DNA of 64,000 bases, taken from positions 1 to 64,000 of the forward strand of contig JARBJD010000226.1 of the NCBI GenBank assembly GCA_033064195.1, read 5' to 3'. A program made the translations under genes and the position numbers. The notes beneath the pieces were generated by a model. The model did not search any database. It saw only the letters and a list, made by a program, of their open reading frames with translations, and was not told the DNA's origin. Every line of letters starts with the position of its first letter. The stretch's first letter is position 1. Source of the DNA: Blattamonas nauphoetae. Taxonomy: Eukaryota > Preaxostyla > Oxymonadida. This document shows, piece by piece, positions 30,026 to 40,320 of this stretch.

Positions 30026-32062
30026 GGGAACGACTATATCTCATCAAGCATTCCGTCTATATCTCATCAAGTTTTGATCAGACCTTTACTATGTCCCTTA
30101 ATACTTTTTTTCAACTTCAGAGATTCATTGTTAGAGACTAATCACATCCTTATTATCTTCATCTCAGTATATTTCTCGTTTTATTCGATTCTTTGATGCA
30201 AAGCATTTCCTTCTGTAGTTTCAAACCCAAAACGTTGATCAAGCCATTGATTATTTTTTTCCTCATCCTAGCTTGATCCAACGAAAATGAAGTGTCAACA
30301 GAGCTGAGTCCGTCGGTTCTGCAATCTCGTCCAAAGTGTTTGGTTGGGGGAGAGAAACCAGGATCGAGCGTCGCCCCCAATCTGTCCTGCCTTCCCCTTT
30401 GTACACCTCGAACAACCCGTCGTCGTCGCTGCAATCGGACTGGTCAGCGTCGGACGATTGGAGAGTGTTCGTGTTCTTCTCTTTCCTTTCTTCTTCCACT
30501 GTCCTGTTCCTTCCATCGTGTTCGATTGGCCAACACTACACTAACTCCTCTGTTCTTGTGAGTCCGTCGTCATACCAATTCTGATTGTTCCTTCCACCAC
30601 ATCCTCAGCTTGTCCTGTTCTTTCTTCTCTCCCTGCTTTTCAGTCCATTCCGCCAGATTCCTCATTTCGTCTGAAGAGAACGAGGAAGAGATGGAGGGAG
30701 AAGGAAGAAAGAGTGATAGCAGAGAGGAATCGAGAGAAGAACGAAGACATGAAGGAAGAACAAGAACGAGAGCATCTCCAAACCAGTCATCAACTGCTTC
30801 GAGAACCACATCATCACCTGAGCGTCCTGAATCTCCTTCTCCAATCGCCCAATCACCTGCTCTCCCTCCCTCTCCACAACAACCCTCTCCGCTCTGGCAT
30901 CTCCATCTCCCAACGCTGTCTTTCCTCATTTATCACACTCGTCAATGTCACTTCCTTCTTCCGAACCCAGACATTCCCATCCACCAAACGAGATGTCTGC
31001 ACAGGTTCAACGAGCTTGTTCTCCTTCACTTCCGCTTTCTCCTCTCCCTCTGCCAATCCTCCTTTCCTTCCCGCCTTCTCCAAGTCTGCGATCCTCGGAG
31101 TGCGTGGTCGGGCTGATCCAGCACTCCCTCTTCCCGTGTTCATCATTCGTCTCTTCTGAACCTCAACACTTCCCTCCTCCATCAACCCTGTCCCCTTCTT
31201 CCGTGTCATTCGCGTGAACTCCTTTCTTCGTTTTGGCTTCACAGATCGTGTGAGGAGATGATGTTGACTCCTGTTTCGGATGTTCCGATTCTCTTTCAGC
31301 ACTGACAGCTCGTCCTGTCGCTTCTTGTTCTCGTATTGTTTGTTAACGCACCACTCAACTTGATGCGAACGAGGATGGGCGAGCTTTGAAGTTGATCGGG
31401 AGAAGAGGGATGGTGGGAGAAGCTGGGGCAGAAGGGGATTCTGTCTCCCATCCATTTCTTCACCTTTCTCTTCTGCTTCTTTCTCAACGGCTTCAGTCTT
31501 GCCGTCCTCGTTCTCGTCGTCCTGCTTCGCCCATACCACAAAACTCAACTTACTCTTCTTCCTTCTCAAGTCAAACTCCATCTCCGACTCCACTTTTCGC
31601 TTTCTCTCTTCCTCGTCTGACTTTTCTCTTTCAGAAGCCACGTGCACATCCACAACTTGCTCTGAAAATGCCAGCTTCGCGTGATGAAAGCCTCGTGTTG
31701 GGGTGAGCGGCGAAGTCGGAGGGAAGAGCTTGGCACTGTTCGTCGAACTGTGCGTCTGAGCGAGGGGAGACGATGAGACAAGATGATCCGAAGAGAGATC
31801 CTGTGAGTTGTGGAGAGCGGGATGAAAGAAACAATCAATGGCTTGATCAACGCATTGTGTTTGAAACAACAGAAGTGAGATTATTGCACCAAAAATATCG
31901 AAAATTGAGAGAAATAGACTGGAATGAAAAGAAGAATGATGTGTTGAGTCGGAAAAAGAGCGGCATCAGAAAAGTGGAAAAGACAATTAAGGGACATAGT
32001 AAAAGTCTGATCAACACTTGATGAGATATAGATGGAATGCTTGATGAGATATAGTCGGCCCC
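30026..32062. mobile_element. MULE-like element 2 with 9-bp duplication
   Basis: A 2,037-bp element with 77-bp inverted ends (30026-30102 and 31986-32062) and an exact 9-bp target duplication GTAGATGAA (30017-30025 and 32063-32071). The ends begin GGG(A/G)(A/C)CGACTATATC and contain two tandem copies of CTATATCTCATCAAG. The boundary is independently confirmed by the uninterrupted paralogous sequence at 35655-35840. No transposase is seen; the interior is GC-rich host-like sequence. Confidence 0.8.
30853..31869 (-). pseudogene. Host-like low-complexity gene fragment in MULE-like element 2
   Basis: A 338-codon minus-strand frame that is highly charged, with Lys/Arg/Glu runs (EEERKRKVESEMEFDLRRKK, VKPKRRKEFTRMTRKKG) and Ser/Pro stretches. 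It looks like the disordered, nuclear-type part of a host protein. No domain is identifiable and part may be a shadow of another frame. Its codon-like composition inside a transposon suggests captured host sequence, as in Pack-MULEs. Confidence 0.4.
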
Positions 32063-32159
32063 GTAGATGAACATTCTGTTGTGGCTGCGAGTGGTATCTG
32101 CATGGAATTCAGAAATGTGGACAGAATCAGACGAGACGAAGAAAGGAGGGTGCATCGGT

Positions 32160-32915
32160 GTGAGTGTGTGGAGGAGAGGCAGAGGGGAGTGGGAGGGTGT
32201 GTGTGGTGAGGGAGAGGCAGAGGGGAGTGGGAGGGCGTGGGTGGTGAGGGAGAGGCAGAGGGGAGTGGGAGGGTGTGGGTGGGGAGGGAGAGGAAGAGGG
32301 GAGTGGGAGGGTGTGGGTGGTGAGGGAGAGGAAGAGGGGAGTGGGAGGGTGTGGGTGGGGAGGGAGAGGCAGAGGGGAGTGGGAGGGTGAGAGTGGTGAG
32401 GGAGAGGCAGAGGGAGTGGGAGGGTGAGAGTGGTGAGGGAGAGGCTGAGGGAATGGGAGGGTGTGGGTGGTGAGGGAGAGGCAGAGGGAGTGGGAGTGAC
32501 GATGGTGAGGGAGAGGCTGAGGGAATGGGAGGGTGTGGGTGGTGAGGAGAGGCAGAGAAGAGTGGGAGGGTGGGTGGTGAGGGAGAGGCAGAGGGGAGTG
32601 TGAGGGTGTGGGTGGTGAGGGAGAGGAAGAGGGAATGGGAGGGTGTGGGTGGTGAGGGAGAGGCAGAGGGAGTGGGAGGGTGTGGGTGGTGAGGGAGAGG
32701 CAGAGGGGAGGAGGGTGTGGGTGGTGAGGGAGAGGCAGAGGGGAGGAGGGTGTGGGTGGTGAGGAGAGGCAGAGGGAGAGGGAGGGTGTGGGTGGTGAGG
32801 GAGAGGCAGAGGGGAGCGGGAGAGTGTGGGTGGTGAGGGAGAGGTAGAGGGGAGTGGGAGTGTGTGGGTGGTGAGGGAGAGGTAGAGGGGAGTGAGAGGG
32901 GATGAGTGGTGAGGG
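32160..32915 (+). repeat. 38-bp G-rich minisatellite, array 1 (about 20 copies)
   Basis: Tandem units of 37-38 bp, typically GTGGGTGGTGAGGGAGAGGC followed by AGAGGGGAGTGGGAGGGT, with small variants that lose one G or swap GGC for GGA. The G-rich strand is on the plus strand and could form G-quadruplexes. Because 38 is not divisible by three, all three minus-strand frames read as endless Pro/Ser/His/Leu repeats; these are not genes. Confidence 0.92.
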
Positions 32916-33039
32916 AGCAAGGATCGAAAACGGCCGTGATTTGGCACGAGCTGAGGTGTCTCGGGATGACGAAAGCGAATGGCTTGGAAGCATCTCCAGA
33001 TGCTCGAGGACGACGAGGAAAATGGACATGGCGCGAGAG

Positions 33040-33221
33040 ATGACGAAGGAGAAGGAGCGTGTGGCGACCATCGAGCGAGACTGGCGAGAGAGAATCCCAA
33101 TCGGTCGAGCAAACAAAAGGATGAGGTGATGCCAGAGTCGACAACGATCACAATCAAACAGTGTTTGTTGTCCAAATGAAGGTAGAAATGGGTCGAAAGA
33201 TTTGCTGGTTCTTGTCTGTTT
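33040..33221 (-). repeat. Conserved 3' module of the ARM-like family (copy A)
   Basis: About 180 bp directly past the stop codon of ARM-like copy A. On the plus strand it contains GCGACCATCGAGCGAGACTG and, nearer the gene, CAGTGTTTGTTGTCCAAA. The same block occurs next to copies D (40680-40848), F (54455-54600) and G (57375-57551), and in reverse after E (54015-54135) and H (62246-62350). Confidence 0.75.
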
Positions 33222-34295
33222 CTATTCCTGTTCTGAAAGGTTAATTCCCAGCAGGTTGTTCCATCTGATCGAGAAGGCAACAGTACTTCTTCCATTGTAT
33301 TCATTTCGGTCGTTTTGCAGCTTTGTCTCAATCACATCTTCGACGCCCTCCATTCTCAACATTCGATCCACTGTCTTCCCCATCTCTCGCATTTCTCCTC
33401 GTGTTTCGTTCCAATACCGCTGTGAATATATTATATAATACAGAAAAACCCAGATAGAGCTATGATGTTCGAAGAATGTGAGACAACTTGGGATCGTGAC
33501 GAAGATTGGCATATGTAGAATGAAGTCCATTGTTGGTTGATTGTGTGGAGATATTTGGAGGAGATTGGCGAGGAGATTCAGAAAAAAATTGGATTTGTCA
33601 CCATCGATGATCGAAAAGCGGTTCATGCACAAATGCCAAATAAACTTTTCCGAAGGGACAAGAACTTGCTTTAAGACCGTCTCATGAACAGCTTGTTGTC
33701 CATCGCGATCTTTAATTCCGAGTTGTGCGAGACAATAAGGAGTTGCGAGCCAAAGCGAATTGGAGATGATTCCGATGATGTTGACGTGGATACTGACTGC
33801 TTCGGTAACGGAAAGAGACTGTGGATTGAGAGTGTTGATGAGCTGAGGGATCAGATCAGCTTTGACGAGGGGAAGTTGGATGGTAGTCGAACAATTCGCA
33901 ATCAGATTTTTGAGCATCATCATTGCTGTTGTTGCGATTGCTTGCCTGTGTGAAGAAATGAGCACCACAATGGACTGTACGAAATCTCTCGAAAATTCAA
34001 CAGTGGTCCGCCTGAGGCTGCCGAGAAAAGTATCTGCTGCATCTCGATTCTCCGGATTGACTGATTCGAGAAATTTCACTGCTTTCACTTCCAGAGAGTC
34101 ATCAAGTGAAGGCTGCAACTTCATGGTGGCAATTAGAGACCAAATGACAACGGCCTTTTCGGCTTCAGTTTCATCTCGATTGTAATGCCAATTTAGGAAT
34201 GGAGAACAATCTGGCGAACATGAAAAGCAGCGGGAAGAGATACCAGGACAAGAAGAATTAGGGGAGGATTTCATCTTCGTTGTTTTAGTCGTCAT
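33222..34295 (-). CDS. ARM/HEAT-like family protein, copy A
   Basis: A 357-residue single-exon gene, one of three clearly intact members. The N-terminus carries CSPDCSPFLNW, shared by nearly all copies. The middle is a run of amphipathic helices with Leu/Ile/Val spacing and an AxxMLxNL-type segment (ATTAMMMLKNLIANCS), then VKADLIPQLINTLNPQSLS and IPSCLTFFEHHSSIW. It ends RWNNLLGINL. This helical-repeat pattern suggests an armadillo/HEAT-like scaffold, but I do not recognise a named family and no enzyme motif is present. The start ATG is supported by a common MT start in most copies. A foldback transposon sits about 90 bases upstream, and the upstream motif seen in other copies is degenerate here. 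Confidence 0.7.
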   Translation of the reverse strand: MTTKTTKMKSSPNSSCPGISSRCFSCSPDCSPFLNWHYNRDETEAEKAVVIWSLIATMKLQPSLDDSLEVKAVKFLESVNPENRDAADTFLGSLRRTTVEFSRDFVQSIVVLISSHRQAIATTAMMMLKNLIANCSTTIQLPLVKADLIPQLINTLNPQSLSVTEAVSIHVNIIGIISNSLWLATPYCLAQLGIKDRDGQQAVHETVLKQVLVPSEKFIWHLCMNRFSIIDGDKSNFFLNLLANLLQISPHNQPTMDFILHMPIFVTIPSCLTFFEHHSSIWVFLYYIIYSQRYWNETRGEMREMGKTVDRMLRMEGVEDVIETKLQNDRNEYNGRSTVAFSIRWNNLLGINLSEQE

Positions 34296-34386
34296 TCTGT
34301 CTGAGTCAGTCGGAACAAAGTTCGATATGGCTCAATTCAGAAACTATGAAGCAAAGAGTTCTTCGTGAAAGAATAACATTGAAATA

Positions 34387-35238
34387 CCCTTGTTCCACAA
34401 AGGAGCAAATTTCCAAAAAGGGTCAAATTTTGGCCCTCCAGTGGTTCCCCATTTCACACTATGATCCTTTTTGTCAAAATGTCAGGAAATTCATTATAAT
34501 AACTAATAATTCGTCTGAAGTGGTCATTTGCGAAAATAATCTGGTCAAAAGTGATTATTTCAGACTGAAACGGTGATGATCTGCAAATTTTGGGTTGGAT
34601 GCATCTCCCCAACCATCCATCATATCGAGATGGCGTTTTCACCAAATTGAATAGTGTGTGACAATAATCAATTTGAGAAAATTTGGAAGAAATCGATTGT
34701 ATATTTAGGAAGTTGTTTGCGAGCCATTTCGCACTCACTTCGAAGTTGTCGCCCCCACATGTCACTATATCCACCTCATCCTTCATAATTCTCTCAAAAC
34801 GAAGCGGACACTGTCTTTTGCATATTCGATTGGTTGATTTTACCAAAATTTCTGTTTTGAATCGATATTTTGGAAGATCATTCTCGAAAAGTGGGAAAAA
34901 TGACAAAACGACCATTTTTGGAAGTTGTCAAAGAAAGGCGTGAATTACTCAAATTGTTTATTTTCACACACTATTCAATTTGGTGAAAACGCCATCTCGA
35001 TATGATGGATGGTTGGGGAGATGCATCCAACCCAAAATTTGCAGATCATCACCGTTTCAGTCTGAAATAATCACTTTTGACCAGATTATTTTCGCAAATG
35101 ACCACTTCAGACGAATTATTAGTTATTATAATGAATTTCCTGACATTTTGACAAAAAGGATCATAGTGTGAAATGGGGAACCACTGGAGGGCCAAAATTT
35201 GACCCTTTTTGGAAATTTGCTCCTTTGTGGAAAAAGGG
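34387..35238. mobile_element. Foldback MITE flanked by TA, upstream of ARM-like copy A
   Basis: An 852-bp element whose arms (about 34387-34668 and 34965-35238) are near-perfect reverse complements around a 300-bp centre. The outer ends read CCCTTGTTCCACAAAGGAGC and its complement, with TA on both sides (34385-34386, 35239-35240). The TA duplication fits a Tc1/mariner-type MITE. The mirror frames on the arms are palindrome artefacts. Confidence 0.75.
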
Positions 35239-35542
35239 TAATACCGACATCCAAAATGACCAGAATAATCAACATATCAAGAAGAACAATCTTAGAATGA
35301 AGACGGGGGTGTCGAGAAGAGTGATTTCAGATGGTTCTGTCTTCCGTTCTCTTCGATTAGGTCCCTCCCACAACTCGGTGACAGTGTGACAGTTCGATGC
35401 ACATGTGAATCCATTGCAAGACAAACGAGAGGCTGACAGTCAGCATTGGCAGGTTCTCGTCCCTTCTTCTTCTTCCGAGAAGCCTTCCCGACGCTCCCTG
35501 CGACTGCCATGTCTTGTTCAGTCGTTTCCAATCCAACGAAGT

Positions 35543-36430
35543 TCAAGACGTGCATGTTGGAGAGTAATCTGTGCCTGCAAACGAACCAGCTGGGCACATC
35601 ACACAACGATACCCTCTCGTGGTCCCGTCAAACCGATTCGTTGTTCCTGCCGAGCAGAGTGTTGGTGATGTGGTGCCGAATTTGCGGGCGAATGTTCCAG
35701 CGGGTGTGATTGAGCAGCCAGTTGACAAAGTTGCGGAAGAGTCGATGACACTGCCGGACGAGCAGCGGAAGGTGTCAGTGAGTGTGGAGATGAACATTCT
35801 GTTGTGGTTGCGAGTGGGATCTGTTCGAAGCCCTTCCGACACGCTTCCACCAAACATGAACATCTGCCTCCCGAGAAGCGCCACACTCTCACTTCAAATC
35901 CGTCCACTCGCTGTTTGCACTTCGTACTTGGCGTCTGACGAGTCGACGGCGAGTTCAGGCACTTTCCATGAAGTCAAGAACGGTCGAACCTCGTCCCACT
36001 CAACCAACCCGCCCATCCGAACAATCTCATCCTCCACGACAGTGCTAGCAGTGACGCCGATTGGGTTTTGGGGAAGGCAGAGGCTGCGAAGGAGAAGGGA
36101 GTGGTGAAGACGAAGTTCTGGTCGAGCGAGTATTCCGAAGCGAGGATGATTCTGTCGATGGTCAGCATCGATTGGTCCGTCTCGCTCAGGCCAGAACAGA
36201 CGAGAAGCAGGTCGTGCTCCTCGCCCTCAATTGAGATTGTTTTCGTCCAGATCGCAGGTTGTTCTCGAACGGCATTGACGGTTCCCACCAGTCGGTTGTC
36301 ACGACCAAGGAATAGACGTCGTCCAAGAGCAGCTTCTACTCGCTCCTTCCTCCCAACATTCACAGTCTCTCAAATGCGGAGATATTTGGATGGTTCATGC
36401 GGGTGATGGAACACTGTCGATGGAGTCGGA
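35543..36430 (-). pseudogene. Cys-rich (GCC2/GCC3-like) receptor-type gene remnant, copy 2
   Basis: Minus-strand frames carry a beta-rich segment (NRLVGTVNAVREQPAIWTKT, EHDLLLVCSGLSETD) resembling an extracellular sandwich domain, followed in another frame by a Cys-rich module with STGCSITPAGTFARKFG and TRGYRCVMCPAGSFAG. The CxxCPAGxF pattern is typical of GCC2/GCC3 or ephrin-receptor-like repeats in surface proteins. The frames do not join without an intron or a shift, and no signal peptide or kinase domain is visible, so this is probably a remnant. Its DNA matches copy 1. Confidence 0.5.
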
Positions 36431-37071
36431 GAGGAGAGTGCATGTCGGGTGGGAGTGTCGAGGGACATCTTCATCAAGTGGCCAGCAATCATCCCGCTGT
36501 CCACTCCCCCGCAGAGAGACAACGTGTTGGAAGTGGTCAGAGGCGGAGTCGCAGCTGAATATCGATTTCAGGGCGACAAGATCGAGTCGCAAGGGAGGGC
36601 GAGTTCGGCGCGTGTTCAGCCTTCCACGATTCGAGGTTTGCGTTAACTTCGGATTGAAGTGTCCTGCCGCCTTCGTCAGCATCGTCGAAATCAACAAGAA
36701 CAATCTCGTCAACTCCATTTGTCCCGAATCCTTCCGCACAGCCTTCAAATCCGATCCACAACGAACTCGATGTTGTGCACGGCCAAGCTGGGTAATCACG
36801 AGGGAGGGGAGGACAGTTGCGGGTGTGTAGTGAAGGAACTTCGAACAATGTCGGGAGGGGTTGGATCGGAGACAGGACGAGGTGTGAAAGGTGTGTCGCG
36901 AGAAGATGGTTGGGAACAATCTGTGAAGTGATGAAGGATCGCCACAAAGCAAGATTGGAGAGAGGAGATGAAGTTGGGAATATGGAGGCTGCGATAATCG
37001 CAAAGTGACGATTGGTGTTGTCCAAAAGAAGTCAGAAACTGTTCGAAAGTGTTGATGGTTCTTGTCGGTTT
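36431..37071. other. Spacer between Cys-rich remnant and ARM-like copy B
   Basis: A long minus-strand frame (36395-37114) exists but has shifting Ser/His/Pro-rich composition and overlaps the end of copy B, so I do not accept it. The last 60 bases match the 3' module of the ARM-like family. Confidence 0.35.
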
Positions 37072-38145
37072 CTATTCCAATTTTGAAAGGTTCATACCAA
37101 GCAGGTTGTTCCATTCGATCGAAATGTCAACAATCCATCCTCCTTCGTCTTCATTTTTGTGGTTATGCAACTTTGCTTCAATCGCATCTTCGAAGCCCTC
37201 CATTTTTAACATTCGAAGCACTGTCTTCCACATCTGTCGCACATCTCCGCGTTTCCTGTGCCATTCCAGCTGGGCATCGACCATTCCGTACAGAAAAGAC
37301 CAGATTGAGACTTCATTTTCGAAGAATGTGAGACAACTTGGGAGCGTGGGAATGACAGACATATTAACAACGAAATTCATTGTTGGGAGATCATACGGAG
37401 ATAATTCGAGGAGCCACGCAAGAAGAAGCATAAAGTCAGAAGATAGGCGGAGACCAACGAGCGAATAACGGTTTACGCACAAATGCCGAATATACTGTTC
37501 CGAAGGGGTGATGACTTGCTGGAAAACCGTCTCATGAACAGCTTGCTGTCCATCGTGATCTTCAATTCCGAGTTGTTCGAGATCATCCGGAGTTGCGAGA
37601 CAGAGAGCCCAGTCGATGGTTGATATGAGAGAAGAGTGGATATCTTTTGCTTCAGCAAATGAAAGAGATAATGGGTTGAGAGTGTTGATGAGTTGAGGGA
37701 TCAGATCAGCTTGGACGAGGGAATGTCGGATGCTGGTCGAACAATTCAAAAACAGTCTTGCGAGCATCTTCATTGCTGCTGTGGTCATGATCTGATTAGG
37801 TGAGGAAATGAGCACAACATTGGAATGTACAAATTATGTCAATGAATCATCAGAAGTTCGCCCAAGGTTGCTGAGAAAATCATCTGCTGATTCTCGATTC
37901 TCCGGATCGACAGATTCGAGAAGTTTCACGGCTTTCGCGACCAGTGAGTCATCAAGAGTAGGCTGCAACTTCAATGTGGCAACGAGAGACTGAAAGACAA
38001 TCGTTTTTGCATCTTCAGATGTAAGCTTTTCTTCATCCCAATTCAGGAAAGCAGAACAGTCTGGAGAAAATAAAAAACAGTGGAAAGAGATACCAGGGGA
38101 AGGAGAACCAGTCGAGGTGGATATCATTGCTTCGAGAGTAGTCAT
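37072..38145 (-). pseudogene. ARM/HEAT-like family, copy B (frameshifted)
   Basis: All family landmarks are present but in two frames: the N-terminal part (MTTLEAMISTS start at 38145, then FSPDCSAFLNW, LKLQPTLDDSL) runs to about 37834, and the rest (MKMLARLFLNCS, VQADLIPQLINTLNPLS, IPSCLTFFENEVSIW, WNNLLGMNL) begins at about 37815. A single shift near 37815-37835 separates them. An ancestral single-exon gene has probably decayed, although a sequencing slip is possible. The upstream family motif is intact. Confidence 0.7.
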
Positions 38146-38168
38146 TCCGTCAAATTCTGAAGTCAATC

Positions 38169-38185
38169 ACTCGTTATGGGTCAGA
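38169..38185 (-). promoter_or_regulatory. Family start motif, ARM-like copy B
   Basis: CACTCGTTATGGGTCAG on the plus strand, 24 nt from the start codon of copy B. The same motif sits at the same distance before copies D, F and G. Confidence 0.6.
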
Positions 38186-38469
38186 GAACAATTGTGTGAA
38201 ACAATGAAATTGAGATGAAATACTCGTCTAAAATGAAGAACAAAAATCAACAATCTTTCTGCAACTTCATTTTGAGCTGGCTGGCTTCCTAAACAAGTCG
38301 GAGAAAAATTGGAAGAACATTTCCATTCATTGCGGCGATGATCATCGAATTGACCTTTCACTCACGGAATTTCGTTCGGTGAGGAAGGAAGAGAGGAGTG
38401 AAGGAGGAAGACAGCCGAGGCGAGCAATGTGTGTGGTTCGAACGAACAGTCACCAGCACGTGCCACACC

Positions 38470-39032
38470 GAGTGTGGTGAGAGGAGAGCCAGATGAAAGT
38501 GGGAGGGTGTTTGGTGAGGGAGAGGCAGAGGGTGTGGGAGGGTGTGGGTGGTGAGGGAGAGGCAGAGGGGAGTGGGAGGGTGTGGGTGGTGAGGGAGAGG
38601 CAGAGGGGAGTGGGAGGGTGTGGGTGGTGAGGGAGAGGCAGAGGGGAGTGGGAGGGTGTGGGTGGGGAGGGAGAGGCAGAGGGGAGTGGGAGGGCGTGGG
38701 TGGTGAGGGAGAGGCAGAGGGGAGTGGGAGGGTGTGGGTGGGAGGGAGAGCCAGATGAAAGTGGGAGGGTGTTTGGTGAGGGAGAGGCAGAGGGAGTGGG
38801 AGGGTGTGGGTGGTGAGGGAGAGGCAGATGGGAGTGGGAGGGTGTGGGTGGTGAGGGAGAGGCAGAGGCAGAGGGGAGTGGAAGGGTGTGGGTGGTGAGG
38901 GAGAGCCAGAGGGGAGTGGGAGAGTGTGGGTGGTGAGGGAGAGGCAGATGGGAGTGGGAGGGAGTGGGTGGTGAGGGAGAGGCAGAGGGGAGTGGGAGGG
39001 AGTGGGTGGTGAGGGAGAGGCAGATCCAGAAT
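38470..39032 (+). repeat. 38-bp G-rich minisatellite, array 2 (about 14 copies)
   Basis: Same unit and orientation as the array at 32160-32915, with local variants (GCCAGATGAAAGTGGGAGGG appears twice at a distance of about 275 bp, hinting at block duplication inside the array). The two arrays are about 5.5 kb apart. Confidence 0.92.
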
Positions 39033-39513
39033 GCGGAGAGAGAAAGCTGGCGTTGGAGTGTCAATGTCGGCGAAGTTGATTGAGGAGGAGGGTGAAAGGC
39101 ACACTCTTCCAAAATCGATTTCCAATTCCATTCTCCGAGAAACCGGTGAAAGGGCGTTTGATGGGAAGGCGAGTTCTCAACAAATCTGAAGTGGTCGCTG
39201 AGAAATGCTGTCGCTGGTGTCGAGCGATCAGTTCCGATGAAAGAGGAGTGTTGAGCGATGGAGAGAGCTGGGTTCGATTATTCGTTTTCGGATTCCTTTA
39301 AAAGGCTTCTTCTGTGATGGTCCCTCCCAGCAAACGGCTCTCTCCTTCCACTTGTGACAACAACTGTCCAGTCATCCTGCTTGGTCGTTTTCAGGTCATT
39401 GGTCGATCGTGTCCTCGACGCATTCCAATCGAAGAGACCCAACAGTCACGTTCCCTCGTCGCAGCATTTGTTTCCAACCTTCGGGGGGAGTTGTTGCGCA
39501 TCAAACATTGCGG
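39033..39513. other. Host DNA between minisatellite and ARM-like fragment
   Basis: Only short frames are present. A plus-strand frame from 39314 (100 codons) runs into the ARM-like fragment on the other strand and is not supported. No repeat ends were seen. Confidence 0.3.
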
Positions 39514-39800
39514 TCAGGCACAATTTGATAATTTGGTCAAAGTCGTTGATGTCAATGCACTTGGGATTGAGAAAAAGATGGGAAGAGTGTGCACGAACTC
39601 CATCGTTCTTTTGTGAGAGGGGCTTATTTCGAGAATGTTGTCAAAAAGGTACGTGAAATGATTGGATTGTTCGCCATCCACAATCGAACGACGGTGAGTG
39701 CACAGACGTCGATGAGACCCTTCCGATGGCAGCAGGAGTTGTGTGAGGATTGTTTCATGAACTGCTTCTTGTTCATCAGGACGAGTCATTTTGAGGTCGG
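39514..39800 (-). pseudogene. ARM/HEAT-like family, copy C (fragment)
   Basis: About 95 residues of the family only: EAVHETILTQLLLPSEGSH, SIVDGEQSNHFTYL, RTMEFVHTLPIFFSIPSALT match the centre of copy A (QAVHETVLKQVLVPSE, SIIDGDKSNFF, TMDFILHMPIFVTIPSCLT). It is the most diverged copy, lacking both ends, so it is an old decayed duplicate. Confidence 0.65.
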
Positions 39801-39842
39801 CACAACCAGCAGGAGTTGAGAGCTTTCTCTTCTTATATCTTT

Positions 39843-40320
39843 TCAAGTGGATGTGTGAGGGAGGTTGGTTGGAGTGGATGAAGCGGTGAGCGAGGGAACG
39901 AGGGAGTGGGAAGTGAAAACAACGAGTGTGGGATGATTGATGATTGGATGAACGTCGAGATGAAGAACGAGGCACTGTTTCAGTTCATTCTTGTCTGCTT
40001 TTCTCGTCTCGCTCAGCGACAGCAAGTTCAGCGCTCCGCTCCCAGTTCCCAAATCTTCCATCTCTCATCAGCACACCAGACACACTGAGCGAGGCGATCG
40101 CGTGCTCCAACCACCTCATTCGGAGTGTTCTTTCCGAGATCACCTTGGTGTGCGATGCCAGCCAAATTGTCTCCTCAAAAGCGTGCTCGTAAAACGGTGT
40201 AAGATCAATCAGGCATCGCTTGTGTTCGTTTTTGTTCTATATCAGGTTCAGTCCACGATGCGAACATCGGAGCTGTCCAACCAACAAAAGTCTCCCTTCG
40301 ACGATGAGAGCACTCACGAA
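39843..40320 (-). pseudogene. Possible methyltransferase-like fragment
   Basis: One minus-strand frame contains MEDLGTGSGALNLLSLSE, which resembles the glycine-rich SAM-binding motif I of class I methyltransferases. An upstream frame has RMRWLEHAIASLSVSGVL. The frames are not joined by a visible intron, and downstream motifs are missing. The call rests on one short motif. Confidence 0.25.

Larger units (their letters stand above)
29868..32150 (-). pseudogene. Cys-rich (GCC2/GCC3-like) gene remnant, copy 1, split by insertion
   Basis: The stretch 29868-30025 and the stretch 32072-32140 each align at the DNA level with consecutive parts of 35655-35840, where the minus strand encodes an extracellular Cys-rich module. 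The MULE-like element at 30026-32062 lies exactly between the two matching parts. Here the reading frame is also degenerate (for example TLCLYEQG ends in a stop). It is a pseudogene that was probably already decaying. The minisatellite starts just downstream. Confidence 0.6.

Noticed and set aside
31847-33331. Long minus-strand frames (329-494 codons) rich in Pro, Ser, His and Leu
   Set aside because: They are readings of the 38-bp G-rich minisatellite, which is not a multiple of three, so all frames stay open. No start, domain or flanking gene supports them.
34454-35171. 153-codon and 63-codon frames with identical protein ends
   Set aside because: They lie in the foldback MITE and its arms, so the identity comes from the inverted repeat.
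36395-37114. 239-codon minus-strand frame as a gene
   Set aside because: Composition is Ser/His/Pro-biased without domain, and it overlaps the end of ARM-like copy B in another frame.
38358-39131. Pro/His-rich minus-strand frames over the second minisatellite
   Set aside because: Same artefact as above for array 2.
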